This document shows positions 53,212 to 61,982 of a stretch of DNA of 64,000 nucleotides, piece after piece. Source of the stretch: Glaciimonas sp. (GTDB lineage: Bacteria > Pseudomonadota > Gammaproteobacteria > Burkholderiales > Burkholderiaceae_D); assembly GCA_012927625.1 (NCBI GenBank), contig JABBOV010000024.1:186001-250000 (forward strand), in the 5' to 3' direction. The position numbers were made by a program, and so were the translations under genes. Each line of letters opens with the position of its first letter. The stretch's first letter is position 1. The notes beneath the pieces were generated by a model. That model saw nothing but the letters and a program-made list of their open reading frames with translations, searched no databases and was not told the origin of the DNA.

Positions 53212-55340
53212 CGACCGAATTCAAAATTTGCAACTGCAATCACAGCATGCCGCTGGACATTGCGGCGGGCGCACAGCTTGGCGCGGCTCTCGGTGTCGGC
53301 GCGCTGCCGGTGGCAAGCCAGTTATGCCGACGCGAAATCGGTGCATTTCTGGGCGCGTTGGATGGCGTGGACGGTGGTGATAAGGTCGTCGTCGCTTGCA
53401 CCCAGGAGCGTGCGTTGTTTGCGGAACTGGCGCAACAAAAAAATACTGTGGCGCCGATTCGCTTCGTAAATATCCGTGAAACCGCCGGCTGGAGCGCCGA
53501 GTCGAAAGCGGCATTGCCTAAAATGGCTGCGTTGCTGGCCGCCGCTGCTTTGCCCGACCCGGAGCCGGTGCCGATTGTCAATTACGATTCGGCCGGACAT
53601 ACGCTGATTATCGGGCCGGCCGATCAAGCGCTGCCGTGGGCGCAGCGTCTGGGCGATCAAGTCGATGTCAGTGTATTGCTGACCTCCGGCAGCGATGCCC
53701 AGATGCTGGGCGAACGCAGTTTCCCCAGCTTTTCGGGCAAGCAAATCGCGATTTCCGGCTGGTTGGGCGCATTCAAAGTACGCTGGCAGCAAGACAATCC
53801 GATCGATCTGGAAACCTGCGTTCGCTGCAACGCCTGCATCGAAGCGTGCCCGGAAAACGCGATTGACCTGACTTACCAGATCGATCTCGACAAATGCCGC
53901 TCGCACGGCGATTGCGTCAAAGCCTGCGGTTCCATTGGCGCAATCGATTTTGCCCGTGGCGACATCAAAGCGGGCAACGACCGTAGCGGCGCGTTCGATT
54001 TGATATTCGATCTATCCCAAACGTCGCAAGTGCGCACCCATCAGTTGCCGCAGGGATATTTCGCGCCCGGACAAGATGTCGCCCGCCAGTTTGAAGATGC
54101 GCTGAAACTGACGTCCATGATTGGTCAGTTCGAAAAGCCGAAATTTTTTACCTACAAGGAAAAACTGTGCGCCCATAGCCGCAATAAAATAATCGGTTGC
54201 AACGCCTGCATCGATATTTGCTCGGCTGAAGCTATCAGCCACAACGGCAATCACGTCAAGGTCGATCCGAATCTGTGCGCCGGTTGCGGCGCTTGCACCA
54301 CGGTCTGCCCGTCCGGTGCGATGGCGTATGCCTACCCGCGTGCCGCCGATATGGGGCTGCGCGTGAAAACGTTGTTGACCACCTATGCCAAGGCCGGCGG
54401 CCGCCAAGCCGGGCTGTTATTCCACAGCAAGGGGCAGGGCACGACATTGGTTGAGCAAGTGGGCCGTTTGGCGAAAGTTGGCGGGCGCGGCATTCCAGCG
54501 CGCATCATTCCGGTCGAATTGCACCACACTGCTGCGGTCGGCATCGATGTATGGCTGGCCGTGTTTGCTTACGGCGCAACCGATATCAGCGTACTGGTCA
54601 CGGAGGAAGAAGCGCCGCAATATCTGGAAGCGTTGCAGCAGCAGATGGAAATTGCCCAAACTATTCTGTCCGGTTTGGGATATACGGGTATCCATTTGCA
54701 GTTGATCCGCGCTAAAACTGCCACTGAACTTGAGGTCGCCATGAGCGCGCAAGCACTGATACCAGCGCAGACGGCGCAAAGCTGCGCCACTTTCAATGTG
54801 GCGGCCGACAAGCGCACTACGCTGGAATTCGCGCTGGCGCATTTGCACCGGCATGCGCCCACCAAAGTGGAACAGATGGCCTTGCCAGCCGGTGCCTTGT
54901 ATGGCGCGGTAACGGTCAACAAAGACGCCTGTACTTTGTGCATGTCCTGCGTCGGCGCTTGCCCTGAATCTGCGTTGACGGACAACCCGAATTTGCCGCA
55001 ACTGCGCTTTATCGAGAAAAATTGCGTGCAATGCGGCTTGTGCGAAAAAACCTGCCCTGAGGCGGCGATCACGCTATCGCCGCGTTTGTTGTTTACCGAC
55101 GCCGCCAAACAGGCGGTGGTATTGAACGAAGCGCAACCCTACCATTGCATTCGTTGCAACACTCCATTTGGCACACTACAGATGATCGATAACATGCTGG
55201 TGAAATTGTCGGCGCACGGTGCCTTCGCCGGTAATCTGGATCGCATCAAAATGTGTTCCGAATGCCGCGTGATCGACATGATGGAAAATAAAAACGAGGT
55301 TTCAATAACCGCCACTACCACCTTGACGCGCCCGCATTAA
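53208..55340 (+). CDS. Multi-cluster 4Fe-4S polyferredoxin
   Basis: A 710-residue cytoplasmic iron-sulfur protein with several ferredoxin modules: CVRCNACIEACPENAI and CRSHGDCVKACGSIGAI near residues 204-245, CNACIDICSAEAIS and CAGCGACTTVCPSGAM around 330-370, CTLCMSCVGACPESAL and CVQCGLCEKTCPEAAI around 580-620, and CIRCN plus CSEC pairs in the C-terminus. A middle part without cysteines (about 385-520) resembles the HdrA/MvhD-type or DUF regions of such proteins. At least six cubane sites are possible. Gene order places it with formate dehydrogenase maturation, where it could shuttle electrons or clusters. Confidence 0.85.
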   Translation: MTTEFKICNCNHSMPLDIAAGAQLGAALGVGALPVASQLCRREIGAFLGALDGVDGGDKVVVACTQERALFAELAQQKNTVAPIRFVNIRETAGWSAESKAALPKMAALLAAAALPDPEPVPIVNYDSAGHTLIIGPADQALPWAQRLGDQVDVSVLLTSGSDAQMLGERSFPSFSGKQIAISGWLGAFKVRWQQDNPIDLETCVRCNACIEACPENAIDLTYQIDLDKCRSHGDCVKACGSIGAIDFARGDIKAGNDRSGAFDLIFDLSQTSQVRTHQLPQGYFAPGQDVARQFEDALKLTSMIGQFEKPKFFTYKEKLCAHSRNKIIGCNACIDICSAEAISHNGNHVKVDPNLCAGCGACTTVCPSGAMAYAYPRAADMGLRVKTLLTTYAKAGGRQAGLLFHSKGQGTTLVEQVGRLAKVGGRGIPARIIPVELHHTAAVGIDVWLAVFAYGATDISVLVTEEEAPQYLEALQQQMEIAQTILSGLGYTGIHLQLIRAKTATELEVAMSAQALIPAQTAQSCATFNVAADKRTTLEFALAHLHRHAPTKVEQMALPAGALYGAVTVNKDACTLCMSCVGACPESALTDNPNLPQLRFIEKNCVQCGLCEKTCPEAAITLSPRLLFTDAAKQAVVLNEAQPYHCIRCNTPFGTLQMIDNMLVKLSAHGAFAGNLDRIKMCSECRVIDMMENKNEVSITATTTLTRPH

Positions 55341-55352
55341 GCCGGAGATTGC

Positions 55353-55967
55353 ATGAACACTAGCCAGCCATTGAAGTTTGAAACCCCGGATCAAGGCGAA
55401 GAAACCGCCCGCGCGGATTTATACGGTTTGCTGGCTACGTTGTTTTACGCCCCGCCATCACAGACGCTGATTGACACCATCGGTTCGGCTCATTCCGAGG
55501 GCGATGGCGTCTTGGAACATGCCTGGGCCGAGCTGGTGTTAGCGTGCAAAAATGCAAAGGCAGAAGAAGCGCGAGAGGAATACGATCAACTATTTATCAG
55601 TACCGGCAAGCCGGAAGTGCTGCTGTACGGCTCGTATTACCTGTCCGGCTTTTTAATGGAAAAGCCCTTGGCAGCATTACGCACCGATCTGGCCGAACTG
55701 GGATTGGAGCGCGTAACTGCAATTACCGAGAGTGAGGATCACATTGCCAGTTTGTGCGAAGTGATGCGTTATTTGATCGACTCGGATGATGCGCTGATGG
55801 CCAATCTTGCAGCGCAAAAAACATTTTTTACCACTCACATGCAAGCCTGGGTTCTGGATGCATGCGCAGCAATCAATGCCAGTCGCCACGCCCGGTTGTA
55901 CGCGCCAGTGGCCAATTTGGCGCGGTCGTTTTTCGAAGTGGAGATGCAAGCTTTTGATATGGATTAA
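55353..55967 (+). CDS. TorD/DmsD-family chaperone
   Basis: A 204-residue all-helical cytoplasmic chaperone. RADLYGLLATLFYAPPSQTLI and EEYDQLFISTGKPEVLLYGSYYLSG are the family signatures (the E-x2-x-x-Y-x-x-L-F segment). Proteins of this family bind the Tat signal and the apoprotein of molybdoenzymes until the cofactor is inserted. The genes for a Tat-target protein and the formate dehydrogenase alpha subunit follow, which makes FdhA the likely client. It starts 13 bp after the polyferredoxin. Confidence 0.9.
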   Translation: MNTSQPLKFETPDQGEETARADLYGLLATLFYAPPSQTLIDTIGSAHSEGDGVLEHAWAELVLACKNAKAEEAREEYDQLFISTGKPEVLLYGSYYLSGFLMEKPLAALRTDLAELGLERVTAITESEDHIASLCEVMRYLIDSDDALMANLAAQKTFFTTHMQAWVLDACAAINASRHARLYAPVANLARSFFEVEMQAFDMD

Positions 55968-56334
55968 ATTTTCATCAGTAATTAACGTTTCCTAACATTC
56001 AGCACAGAGCCAAATTTTTCACCAGGACGATTCTTGAAATTAAGTATACTTTTGTAGAGTATTTTTTATTTACGCATTAAAAACATGCGGTAAATGCACC
56101 ATTTTTTATAGTACTCCCTAATTTTTAGGATTTATAAAAACGGCATGGCAGGCTTGAGCATATATATGCGAAACCATTCCCGCAAAAATGATGTTAAATT
56201 ACTAATATGAGTCTGTAATTGTGCGTTGAACTCTTGAAATAACTTACCTAAGATATATAGCAATAAACGGTCAAATCATAGTCCACGATTGGCTGCAAAA
56301 AATCAGGATTCCCAACCTGTATAAGGAGACTGTA
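55968..56334. other. Intergenic region torD-like to fdhX
   Basis: A 367-bp AT-rich gap. It contains inverted repeat copy H in its first half, and presumably a promoter for the fdhX-fdhA genes in its second half. No regulator box was recognised with confidence. A good Shine-Dalgarno (AAGGAGAC) ends the region just before fdhX. Confidence 0.6.
56044..56118 (-). repeat. AT-rich dispersed repeat, copy H (inverted)
   Basis: Read on the minus strand: GGGAGTACTATAAAAAATGG, central TTTACCGCAT...AATGCGTAAA inverted repeat, TAAAAAATACTCTAC and terminal AAGTATAC. It is the best minus-oriented copy in the window, which shows that the family is not fixed in orientation. Confidence 0.62.
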
Positions 56335-56532
56335 ATGGCAGATATAAACAAAATCGCACGCCGGACGTTTTTTTCCGGGCTCGGCTTGGCGGTTGTGGCT
56401 GGAGTAGCGGCCAAGGTTGCAACTACCGTACCTGCTGGAAAAGCGCTGGATGTCGTCGTGGCCGAACCTGCTGGCACTGGTTATCGATTGACAGAGCACG
56501 TCAAAAAATACTACCGCACTACCACTATTTAA
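56335..56532 (+). CDS. Formate dehydrogenase region Tat-target protein
   Basis: A 65-residue protein with a Tat-type signal: IARRTFFSGLGLAVVAGVAA. The short mature part ends TGYRLTEHVKKYYRTTTI. It matches the small Tat-target (FdhX-like) proteins encoded just before fdhA in many proteobacteria. A strong Shine-Dalgarno (AAGGAGAC) precedes the ATG. The function is not established; it may stay membrane-anchored and assist export or assembly of the dehydrogenase. fdhA follows 22 bp later. Confidence 0.88.
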   Translation: MADINKIARRTFFSGLGLAVVAGVAAKVATTVPAGKALDVVVAEPAGTGYRLTEHVKKYYRTTTI

Positions 56533-56554
56533 TACTGAATACTGAGGTGACAAC

Positions 56555-59515
56555 ATGCTGTTGACTCGCAAAAGCGACGCCGGTTCGCGTTCGCACAGCC
56601 GTTTTACATCAAGTCTTGCCGCGAGTTTGTCGCGTGCGCTACCGACGATGGATCGCCGGCTGTTCCTGAAACGTTCCGGCATCGGCGTCGGAGCCGGCAT
56701 CGCCGCCGCGCAATTGGGCTTGATACAAAAAGCCAAGGCGGCCGTGGAAGGCAAGTCAGTCGGCGCCAAGATCGAAGTGAAGCGCACGGTATGCACCCAT
56801 TGTTCGGTCGGTTGCGCAGTGGACGCTGTGGTGCAAAACGGCATCTGGATTCGTCAGGAGCCGGTCTTCGACTCACCGATTAATCTGGGCGCGCATTGCG
56901 CCAAAGGCGCTGCGCTACGCGAGCACGGTCACGGCGAATATCGGCTGAAATATCCGATGAAGCTGGTCAACGGCAAGTATCAACGCATTAGCTGGGATCA
57001 GGCGCTAGATGAAATTTCCGCCAAAATGCTCGATATCCGCAAGGTCAGCGGCCCGGATTCTGTGTTCTGGGTCGGCTCATCCAAACACAACAACGAACAA
57101 GCTGCGCTGTTGCGCAAGTTCGTATCTTTCTTCGGTAGCAATAATTGCGATCACCAGGCGCGCATTTGCCATTCGACTACGGTCGCAGGCGTGGCCAACA
57201 CCTGGGGTTATGGCGCGATGACGAATAGCTACAATGACATGCAAAACTCGAAAGCGGCGATGTATATCGGCTCCAATGCCGCCGAGGCGCATCCGGTATC
57301 GATGCTGCATCTGCTGCACGCGAAAGAAGCCGGCTGCAAGGTGATCGTGGTCGACCCGCGTTTTACCCGTACTGCAGCCAAGGCACATCAATACGTACGG
57401 ATTCGCTCCGGGTCTGATATTCCATTCCTGTATGGAATGCTGTATCACATCTTCCAAAACGGCTGGGAAGATCAGGAATATATCAATAATCGCGTCTATG
57501 GCATGGACAAGATCAAGGAGGAAGCGCTGACCTGGACCCCTGAAAAAGTGGAAGAAGCGTGCGGCGCGACCGAAGCCGAAGTCTTCAAGGTCGCCGAAAC
57601 CATGGCCAAAAATCGTCCTTCAACCGTGGTCTGGTGCATGGGGCAAACCCAACACACTATCGGCAATGCGATGGTGCGCTTGTCCTGCATCGTGCAACTC
57701 GCGCTGGGTAATGTCGGTAAATCGGGCGGCGGCACCAATATTTTTCGAGGCCACGATAATGTGCAGGGCGCAACTGACGTCGGGCCAAATCCTGACTCTT
57801 TGCCGGGCTATTATGGACTGGCAACCGGTTCCTGGAAGCACTGGTGCGCAGTGTGGGGCGTGGATTACGAATGGGTTAAAAAGCAGTTTGCGTCGCAGGA
57901 AATGATGGAAAAATCCGGTACTACCGTGTCGCGCTGGATCGATGCCGTGCTGGAGAAAAATGAGTTTATCGACCAGGACAACAATGTCAATGCGATGGTG
58001 TTTTGGGGTCATGCGCCGAACTCTCAAACCCGCGGCCTGGAGATGAAGACAGCATTCGATAAGCTCGACCTGTTGGTCGTAATCGACCCGTATCCATCAG
58101 CAACAGCAGCCATGGCCGCCATGAAAGTGGATGGACAGGAACTCAACCCCAACCGCGCGGTGTATCTGCTGCCTGCCGCGACGCAGTTCGAAACCTCGGG
58201 TTCCGTCACGGCATCGAATCGTTCGCTGCAATGGCGCGAAAAAGTCATTGAACCTTTGTTCGAGTCGCGTACCGATCATATGATCATGTATCAGTTGGCG
58301 CAAAAGCTCGGCTTCGGCAAGGAGTTGGTCACCAAGATCAAGCTGGTGCCGGGCAAGGGCGGCATGATGGAACCGGAGCCGGAGGACATGTTGCGCGAGA
58401 TTAATCGCGGCAGCTGGACCATCGGCTACACCGGCCAGTCGCCGGAGCGGCTGAAAGCGCACATGCGCAATATGCATTTATTCGATGTCAAAACATTGAA
58501 ATGCAGAGGCGGTAAGGATGCCGCCACCGGATATGACTTGACCGGAGATTATTTCGGCTTGCCGTGGCCCTGCTATGGCACGCCTGAACTCAAGCATCCG
58601 GGCACCTCCAATCTGTATGACACCTCCAAGCATGTGATGGATGGCGGCGGTAATTTCCGCGCCAATTTTGGCGTTGAAAAAGATGGCGTGAATTTGCTGG
58701 CTGAAGACGGCTCGTATTCGAAAGGTGCCGATATCACCACTGGTTACCCGGAATTCGATCATGTGCTGCTGAAAAAACTGGGCTGGTGGAATGAATTGAC
58801 CGATGCCGAGAAAACGGCTGCAGAAGGCAAGAACTGGAAGACCGATCTGTCCGGCGGGATTCAGCGCGTAGTGATGAAAAATCATGGCTGCCATCCATTT
58901 GGCAATGCCAAGGCGCGTGCAGTGGTGTGGAATTTTCCTGATCCGGTGCCGAAACATCGCGAGCCGCTGTATGGAACACGGCCCGACCTGGTGGCGAAAT
59001 ATCCGACGCACGACGATAAAAAGTCATTCTGGCGCTTACCGACACTTTACAAGTCAATCCAGGACAAAAATGTGGCGGAGAAACTATACGAAAAATTCCC
59101 GATCATTCTTACCTCGGGCCGATTGGTCGAATATGAGGGCGGCGGCGAGGAAACCCGCTCCAATCCGTGGCTGGCAGAATTGCAGCAAGACGCTTTTGTC
59201 GAATTGAATCCGAAAGCTGCTGCCGACCGGGGCATTCGCAATGGCGAATATGTGATCGTTTCAACGCCAACCGGGGCGCGCATCAAGGTCAAGGCACTGG
59301 TCACACCGCGCGTCAATGCCGAAACCGCGTTTATTCCATTCCATTTCTCAGGTTGGTGGCAAGGCAAGGATTTGAAAGAATACTACCCTGAAGGTGCAAT
59401 GCCGATTGTGCGTGGTGAAGCTGTCAATACGGCAACCACGTACGGCTACGACTCGGTCACGATGATGCAGGAAAGCAAGACAACCATCTGCAACATCGAA
59501 AAATTCGTTGTGTGA
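56555..59515 (+). CDS. fdhA: Formate dehydrogenase catalytic subunit alpha (Tat-exported, Mo/W)
   Basis: A 986-residue molybdopterin bis-MGD enzyme that oxidises formate to CO2. An extended N-terminus leads to the Tat motif MDRRLFLKRSG (residues 32-42). The 4Fe-4S site is CTHCSVGC plus AHCAKGA. The active-site residue is Cys205 in QARICHSTTV, a cysteine rather than selenocysteine; the neighbouring His206 is the conserved catalytic partner. The MGD-binding C-terminal domain ends near residue 980. The length and Tat signal indicate an FDH-N/O-like periplasmic enzyme with the following Fe-S and cytochrome b subunits. Confidence 0.95.
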   Translation: MLLTRKSDAGSRSHSRFTSSLAASLSRALPTMDRRLFLKRSGIGVGAGIAAAQLGLIQKAKAAVEGKSVGAKIEVKRTVCTHCSVGCAVDAVVQNGIWIRQEPVFDSPINLGAHCAKGAALREHGHGEYRLKYPMKLVNGKYQRISWDQALDEISAKMLDIRKVSGPDSVFWVGSSKHNNEQAALLRKFVSFFGSNNCDHQARICHSTTVAGVANTWGYGAMTNSYNDMQNSKAAMYIGSNAAEAHPVSMLHLLHAKEAGCKVIVVDPRFTRTAAKAHQYVRIRSGSDIPFLYGMLYHIFQNGWEDQEYINNRVYGMDKIKEEALTWTPEKVEEACGATEAEVFKVAETMAKNRPSTVVWCMGQTQHTIGNAMVRLSCIVQLALGNVGKSGGGTNIFRGHDNVQGATDVGPNPDSLPGYYGLATGSWKHWCAVWGVDYEWVKKQFASQEMMEKSGTTVSRWIDAVLEKNEFIDQDNNVNAMVFWGHAPNSQTRGLEMKTAFDKLDLLVVIDPYPSATAAMAAMKVDGQELNPNRAVYLLPAATQFETSGSVTASNRSLQWREKVIEPLFESRTDHMIMYQLAQKLGFGKELVTKIKLVPGKGGMMEPEPEDMLREINRGSWTIGYTGQSPERLKAHMRNMHLFDVKTLKCRGGKDAATGYDLTGDYFGLPWPCYGTPELKHPGTSNLYDTSKHVMDGGGNFRANFGVEKDGVNLLAEDGSYSKGADITTGYPEFDHVLLKKLGWWNELTDAEKTAAEGKNWKTDLSGGIQRVVMKNHGCHPFGNAKARAVVWNFPDPVPKHREPLYGTRPDLVAKYPTHDDKKSFWRLPTLYKSIQDKNVAEKLYEKFPIILTSGRLVEYEGGGEETRSNPWLAELQQDAFVELNPKAAADRGIRNGEYVIVSTPTGARIKVKALVTPRVNAETAFIPFHFSGWWQGKDLKEYYPEGAMPIVRGEAVNTATTYGYDSVTMMQESKTTICNIEKFVV

Positions 59516-59546
59516 AGCCCGTAGACACGATTGGGAGGGAAGTTAA

Positions 59547-60176
59547 ATGGCACGAATGAAATTCATCTGCGACGCTGAACGTTGCATCGAGTGTAACGGC
59601 TGCGTCACCGCCTGCAAAAACGAGCACGAGGTGCCCTGGGGCGTGAATCGACGTCGGGTCGTCACCATTAATGATGGTGTTGTCGGCCAGGAAAAATCGA
59701 TTTCCGTTGCTTGCATGCATTGCTCTGACGCACCCTGCATGGCGGTATGCCCGGTTGACTGCTTTTACCGCACCGATGAAGGCGTGGTGCTGCATGACAA
59801 AGACGTTTGCATCGGTTGCGGATATTGCTCTTACGCTTGTCCATTTGGTGCGCCGCAATTCCCTTCCAACGGAACTTTCGGTTTGCGCGGCAAGATGGAT
59901 AAATGCACTTTCTGCGCCGGCGGCCCCGAGGAAGACGGCTCACAGGCGGAGTTTGAAAAATACGGCCGCAATCGTTTGTCCGAAGGCAAGCTACCAGCCT
60001 GTGCAGAAATGTGTTCTACCAAAGCTTTGCTAGGTGGGGACGGCGATATGCTTGCTGATATTTTCCGTAATCGCGTGGTTCAGCGCGGCGCAGGCAGCGA
60101 AGTGTGGGGCTGGGGAACTGCCTATGGTCGTGCCCCGCATCCTGAAGCAAAACCACCGGTGGAGAATAAATCATGA
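59547..60176 (+). CDS. fdhB: Formate dehydrogenase Fe-S subunit beta
   Basis: A 209-residue protein with four 4Fe-4S clusters of the FdnH/DmsB type: CIECNGCVTACKNEHEVPWG, CMHCSDAPCMAVCPVDC, CIGCGYCSYACPFGAPQ, and CTFC plus CAEMC. It relays electrons from the pterin subunit to the cytochrome b subunit. There is no signal peptide, so it is probably carried through the Tat system with FdhA. No C-terminal membrane anchor is visible, unlike E. coli FdnH. Its stop overlaps the next gene (ATGA). Confidence 0.94.
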   Translation: MARMKFICDAERCIECNGCVTACKNEHEVPWGVNRRRVVTINDGVVGQEKSISVACMHCSDAPCMAVCPVDCFYRTDEGVVLHDKDVCIGCGYCSYACPFGAPQFPSNGTFGLRGKMDKCTFCAGGPEEDGSQAEFEKYGRNRLSEGKLPACAEMCSTKALLGGDGDMLADIFRNRVVQRGAGSEVWGWGTAYGRAPHPEAKPPVENKS

Positions 60177-60397
60177 TCCGTTTTCTTTTTGTATTTATGA
60201 GCGCTCTGGTATTAATGGCTTGCAGCGAACGAGATCAGTCGCTAACCGGGTCTACCGTCAAATCCGACGGCAAGCCCTGGCAGGGTGCGAAGAATGACTT
60301 TGTCGCCCGTGGCTGGACTCCCGGCGACAAGGAAAGCTGGGAAAAACAAATTCATACCCGCGGTCAAAATCAAAACGAATATGTTCGAATGAATTGA
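60173..60397 (+). CDS. Small predicted lipoprotein in the formate dehydrogenase operon
   Basis: A 74-residue protein with a lipoprotein signal: MIRFLFVFMSALVLMAC with lipobox LMAC at residues 14-17. The mature part is short and polar (WQGAKNDFVARGWTPGDKESWEKQ). Its ATG overlaps the fdhB stop and the gamma-subunit gene follows 31 bp later, so it belongs to the operon. No family is recognised. Its conserved-looking Trp residues and location suggest a periplasmic assembly factor for the dehydrogenase, which is speculation. Confidence 0.8.
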   Translation: MIRFLFVFMSALVLMACSERDQSLTGSTVKSDGKPWQGAKNDFVARGWTPGDKESWEKQIHTRGQNQNEYVRMN

Positions 60398-60428
60398 TAG
60401 TGCTGGCAGGCCGTCAAGTGGAGACAAT

Positions 60429-61556
60429 ATGAAAACGAAATTTGGTAGCGTGATATTGGGTTTTTACCTATTGTCCGGCTGGATCGGCGTGGCGGCACAG
60501 GGCGTGCCGCCAGTGGGTGCCAGCCCATCCAGCCAGGCAGCACCCAATGTTGAGTCGATTGATATTTTGCAACAGAATCAGGCTCAACGCAGTCAAAGTC
60601 AGCCTGGCAATTTGGCGCCGACGTATCGCATCGTAAATTCTGGTACGCCAAACTATTCCAGCCTGCCCGCGCTGGAAGCGAGTGTGCTGATACAGCCGAA
60701 AGCGCAGTTTCCCGGACAGGCCCGGTCAACCACGGCTGGTGAAGCGTGGCGGCAATATCGCAATGGTCCGCTCACTAATATTGGTGGTTGGCTATTGATA
60801 GCAGTGCTGCTGGCGCTGGCTGCGATGTATCTGATCAAAGGACAAATTAAGCTGAAAGATAGCGCCACCGGGCGCTTGATAGAGCGCTTTACCTCGGTCG
60901 AGCGTTTGGCGCACTGGACCACCGCAATTAGCTTCGTAGTGCTGGCACTCACTGGCGGCACCATGTTGTTTGGCAAGTATGTGTTGCTGCCGGTATTCGG
61001 GCTCACACTTTTTGGCTGGCTGACATTTGCTTTTAAAAATATCCACAATTTTGCGGGCCCGATATTTACTTGTTCAATAATTGTATTTTTTATAATTTAT
61101 GTAAAAGACAATTTGCCAGAAAAAAGCGATCTGAACTGGTTTGTACAGCTGGGCGGTTTGTTGAGCGGCAAGCACGTCAGCGCAGGCAAATTTAACGCCG
61201 GTGAAAAAATCATGTTCTGGGGTGCATTGGTGGTATTCGGCTTGATTATGAGCGCCTCCGGTTTTGTGCTTGATATGCTGGTTCCGGGTCTGTTATATAC
61301 ACGCGGAAATATGCAGATAGCTAGCATTGTTCATGTTGTCGCGGCGGTATTAGCCGCTAGTATGATTCTGGGTCATATTTACCTTGGAACCTTGGGCATG
61401 GACGGTGCTTATAAAGCAATGCGCACAGGTTATGTTGATGATGCATGGGCCAAGGAACATCATGATTTATGGTATGGCGACATCCAGTCTGGAAAAGTAG
61501 CGCGGAATCGCTCATCCGATGAGCGCACTGAAATAGCCAAAAAGGCCAATGGTTAA
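60429..61556 (+). CDS. Formate dehydrogenase cytochrome b subunit gamma
   Basis: A 375-residue membrane cytochrome b561-type subunit that passes electrons from FdhB to the quinone pool. It begins with a signal peptide and a periplasmic domain of about 110 residues rich in Gln and Pro, longer than E. coli FdnI. Helices follow with haem-ligand candidates His in ERLAHWTTA, His in IHNFAGPIF and His residues in IVHVVAAVL and ILGHIYLG. It is preceded by a GGAG Shine-Dalgarno. The gene is often named fdoI or fdnI. Confidence 0.92.
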   Translation: MKTKFGSVILGFYLLSGWIGVAAQGVPPVGASPSSQAAPNVESIDILQQNQAQRSQSQPGNLAPTYRIVNSGTPNYSSLPALEASVLIQPKAQFPGQARSTTAGEAWRQYRNGPLTNIGGWLLIAVLLALAAMYLIKGQIKLKDSATGRLIERFTSVERLAHWTTAISFVVLALTGGTMLFGKYVLLPVFGLTLFGWLTFAFKNIHNFAGPIFTCSIIVFFIIYVKDNLPEKSDLNWFVQLGGLLSGKHVSAGKFNAGEKIMFWGALVVFGLIMSASGFVLDMLVPGLLYTRGNMQIASIVHVVAAVLAASMILGHIYLGTLGMDGAYKAMRTGYVDDAWAKEHHDLWYGDIQSGKVARNRSSDERTEIAKKANG

Positions 61557-61575
61557 CTCACGTGGTGGGGCGGGT

Positions 61576-61926
61576 ATGAATAAATTTATTTATATGGTTT
61601 GTATGATGTTGGGCTTGATGGCAACGGGCCTGGCGGTTGCCAAGTTACCGCCAATCAGTGGAGAAGCGGCAGCCAAGGCTGCAGAAGCCAAGGCCAAAGA
61701 TGCCTGGGCCTCCAAAGTGAGTGTGTATAAATTATGCTTGTCGCAAGATAAAGTTGTCGCACGTTACCGGCAGGAAAAAAGTGCAACTGCGCAACCCGCC
61801 GACGCAACACCATCTTGTTCGGATCCTGGACCTTATGTCGTCGCAAGTCCTGTGGCTGCAAACGCAGTCGACGCACCTGCGGGATTAGCGGTTGCCACGG
61901 ATGCAACGGCCGCCCCAAAAAAATAA
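61576..61926 (+). CDS. Periplasmic Ala-rich protein of the formate dehydrogenase operon
   Basis: A 116-residue protein starting MNKFIYMVCMMLGLMATGLAVA, a clear signal peptide. The mature part is Ala-rich (GEAAAKAAEAKAKDAWASKVSVYKLC) with two cysteines (KLCLSQDK and TPSCSDPG) that could form a disulfide. The tail is low complexity. No family is recognised. It lies 19 bp after the gamma-subunit gene and before fdhD, so co-expression with formate dehydrogenase is likely. Confidence 0.75.
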   Translation: MNKFIYMVCMMLGLMATGLAVAKLPPISGEAAAKAAEAKAKDAWASKVSVYKLCLSQDKVVARYRQEKSATAQPADATPSCSDPGPYVVASPVAANAVDAPAGLAVATDATAAPKK

Positions 61927-61982
61927 GCATGCCGGCCTGTCATCAACTTACCAAACGTCAGCACCAGATGAGGTTGTTCTCC

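Noticed and set aside
57167-57169. Selenocysteine in FdhA
   Set aside because: The active-site codon is TGC (Cys205), not TGA, and the frame is uninterrupted.
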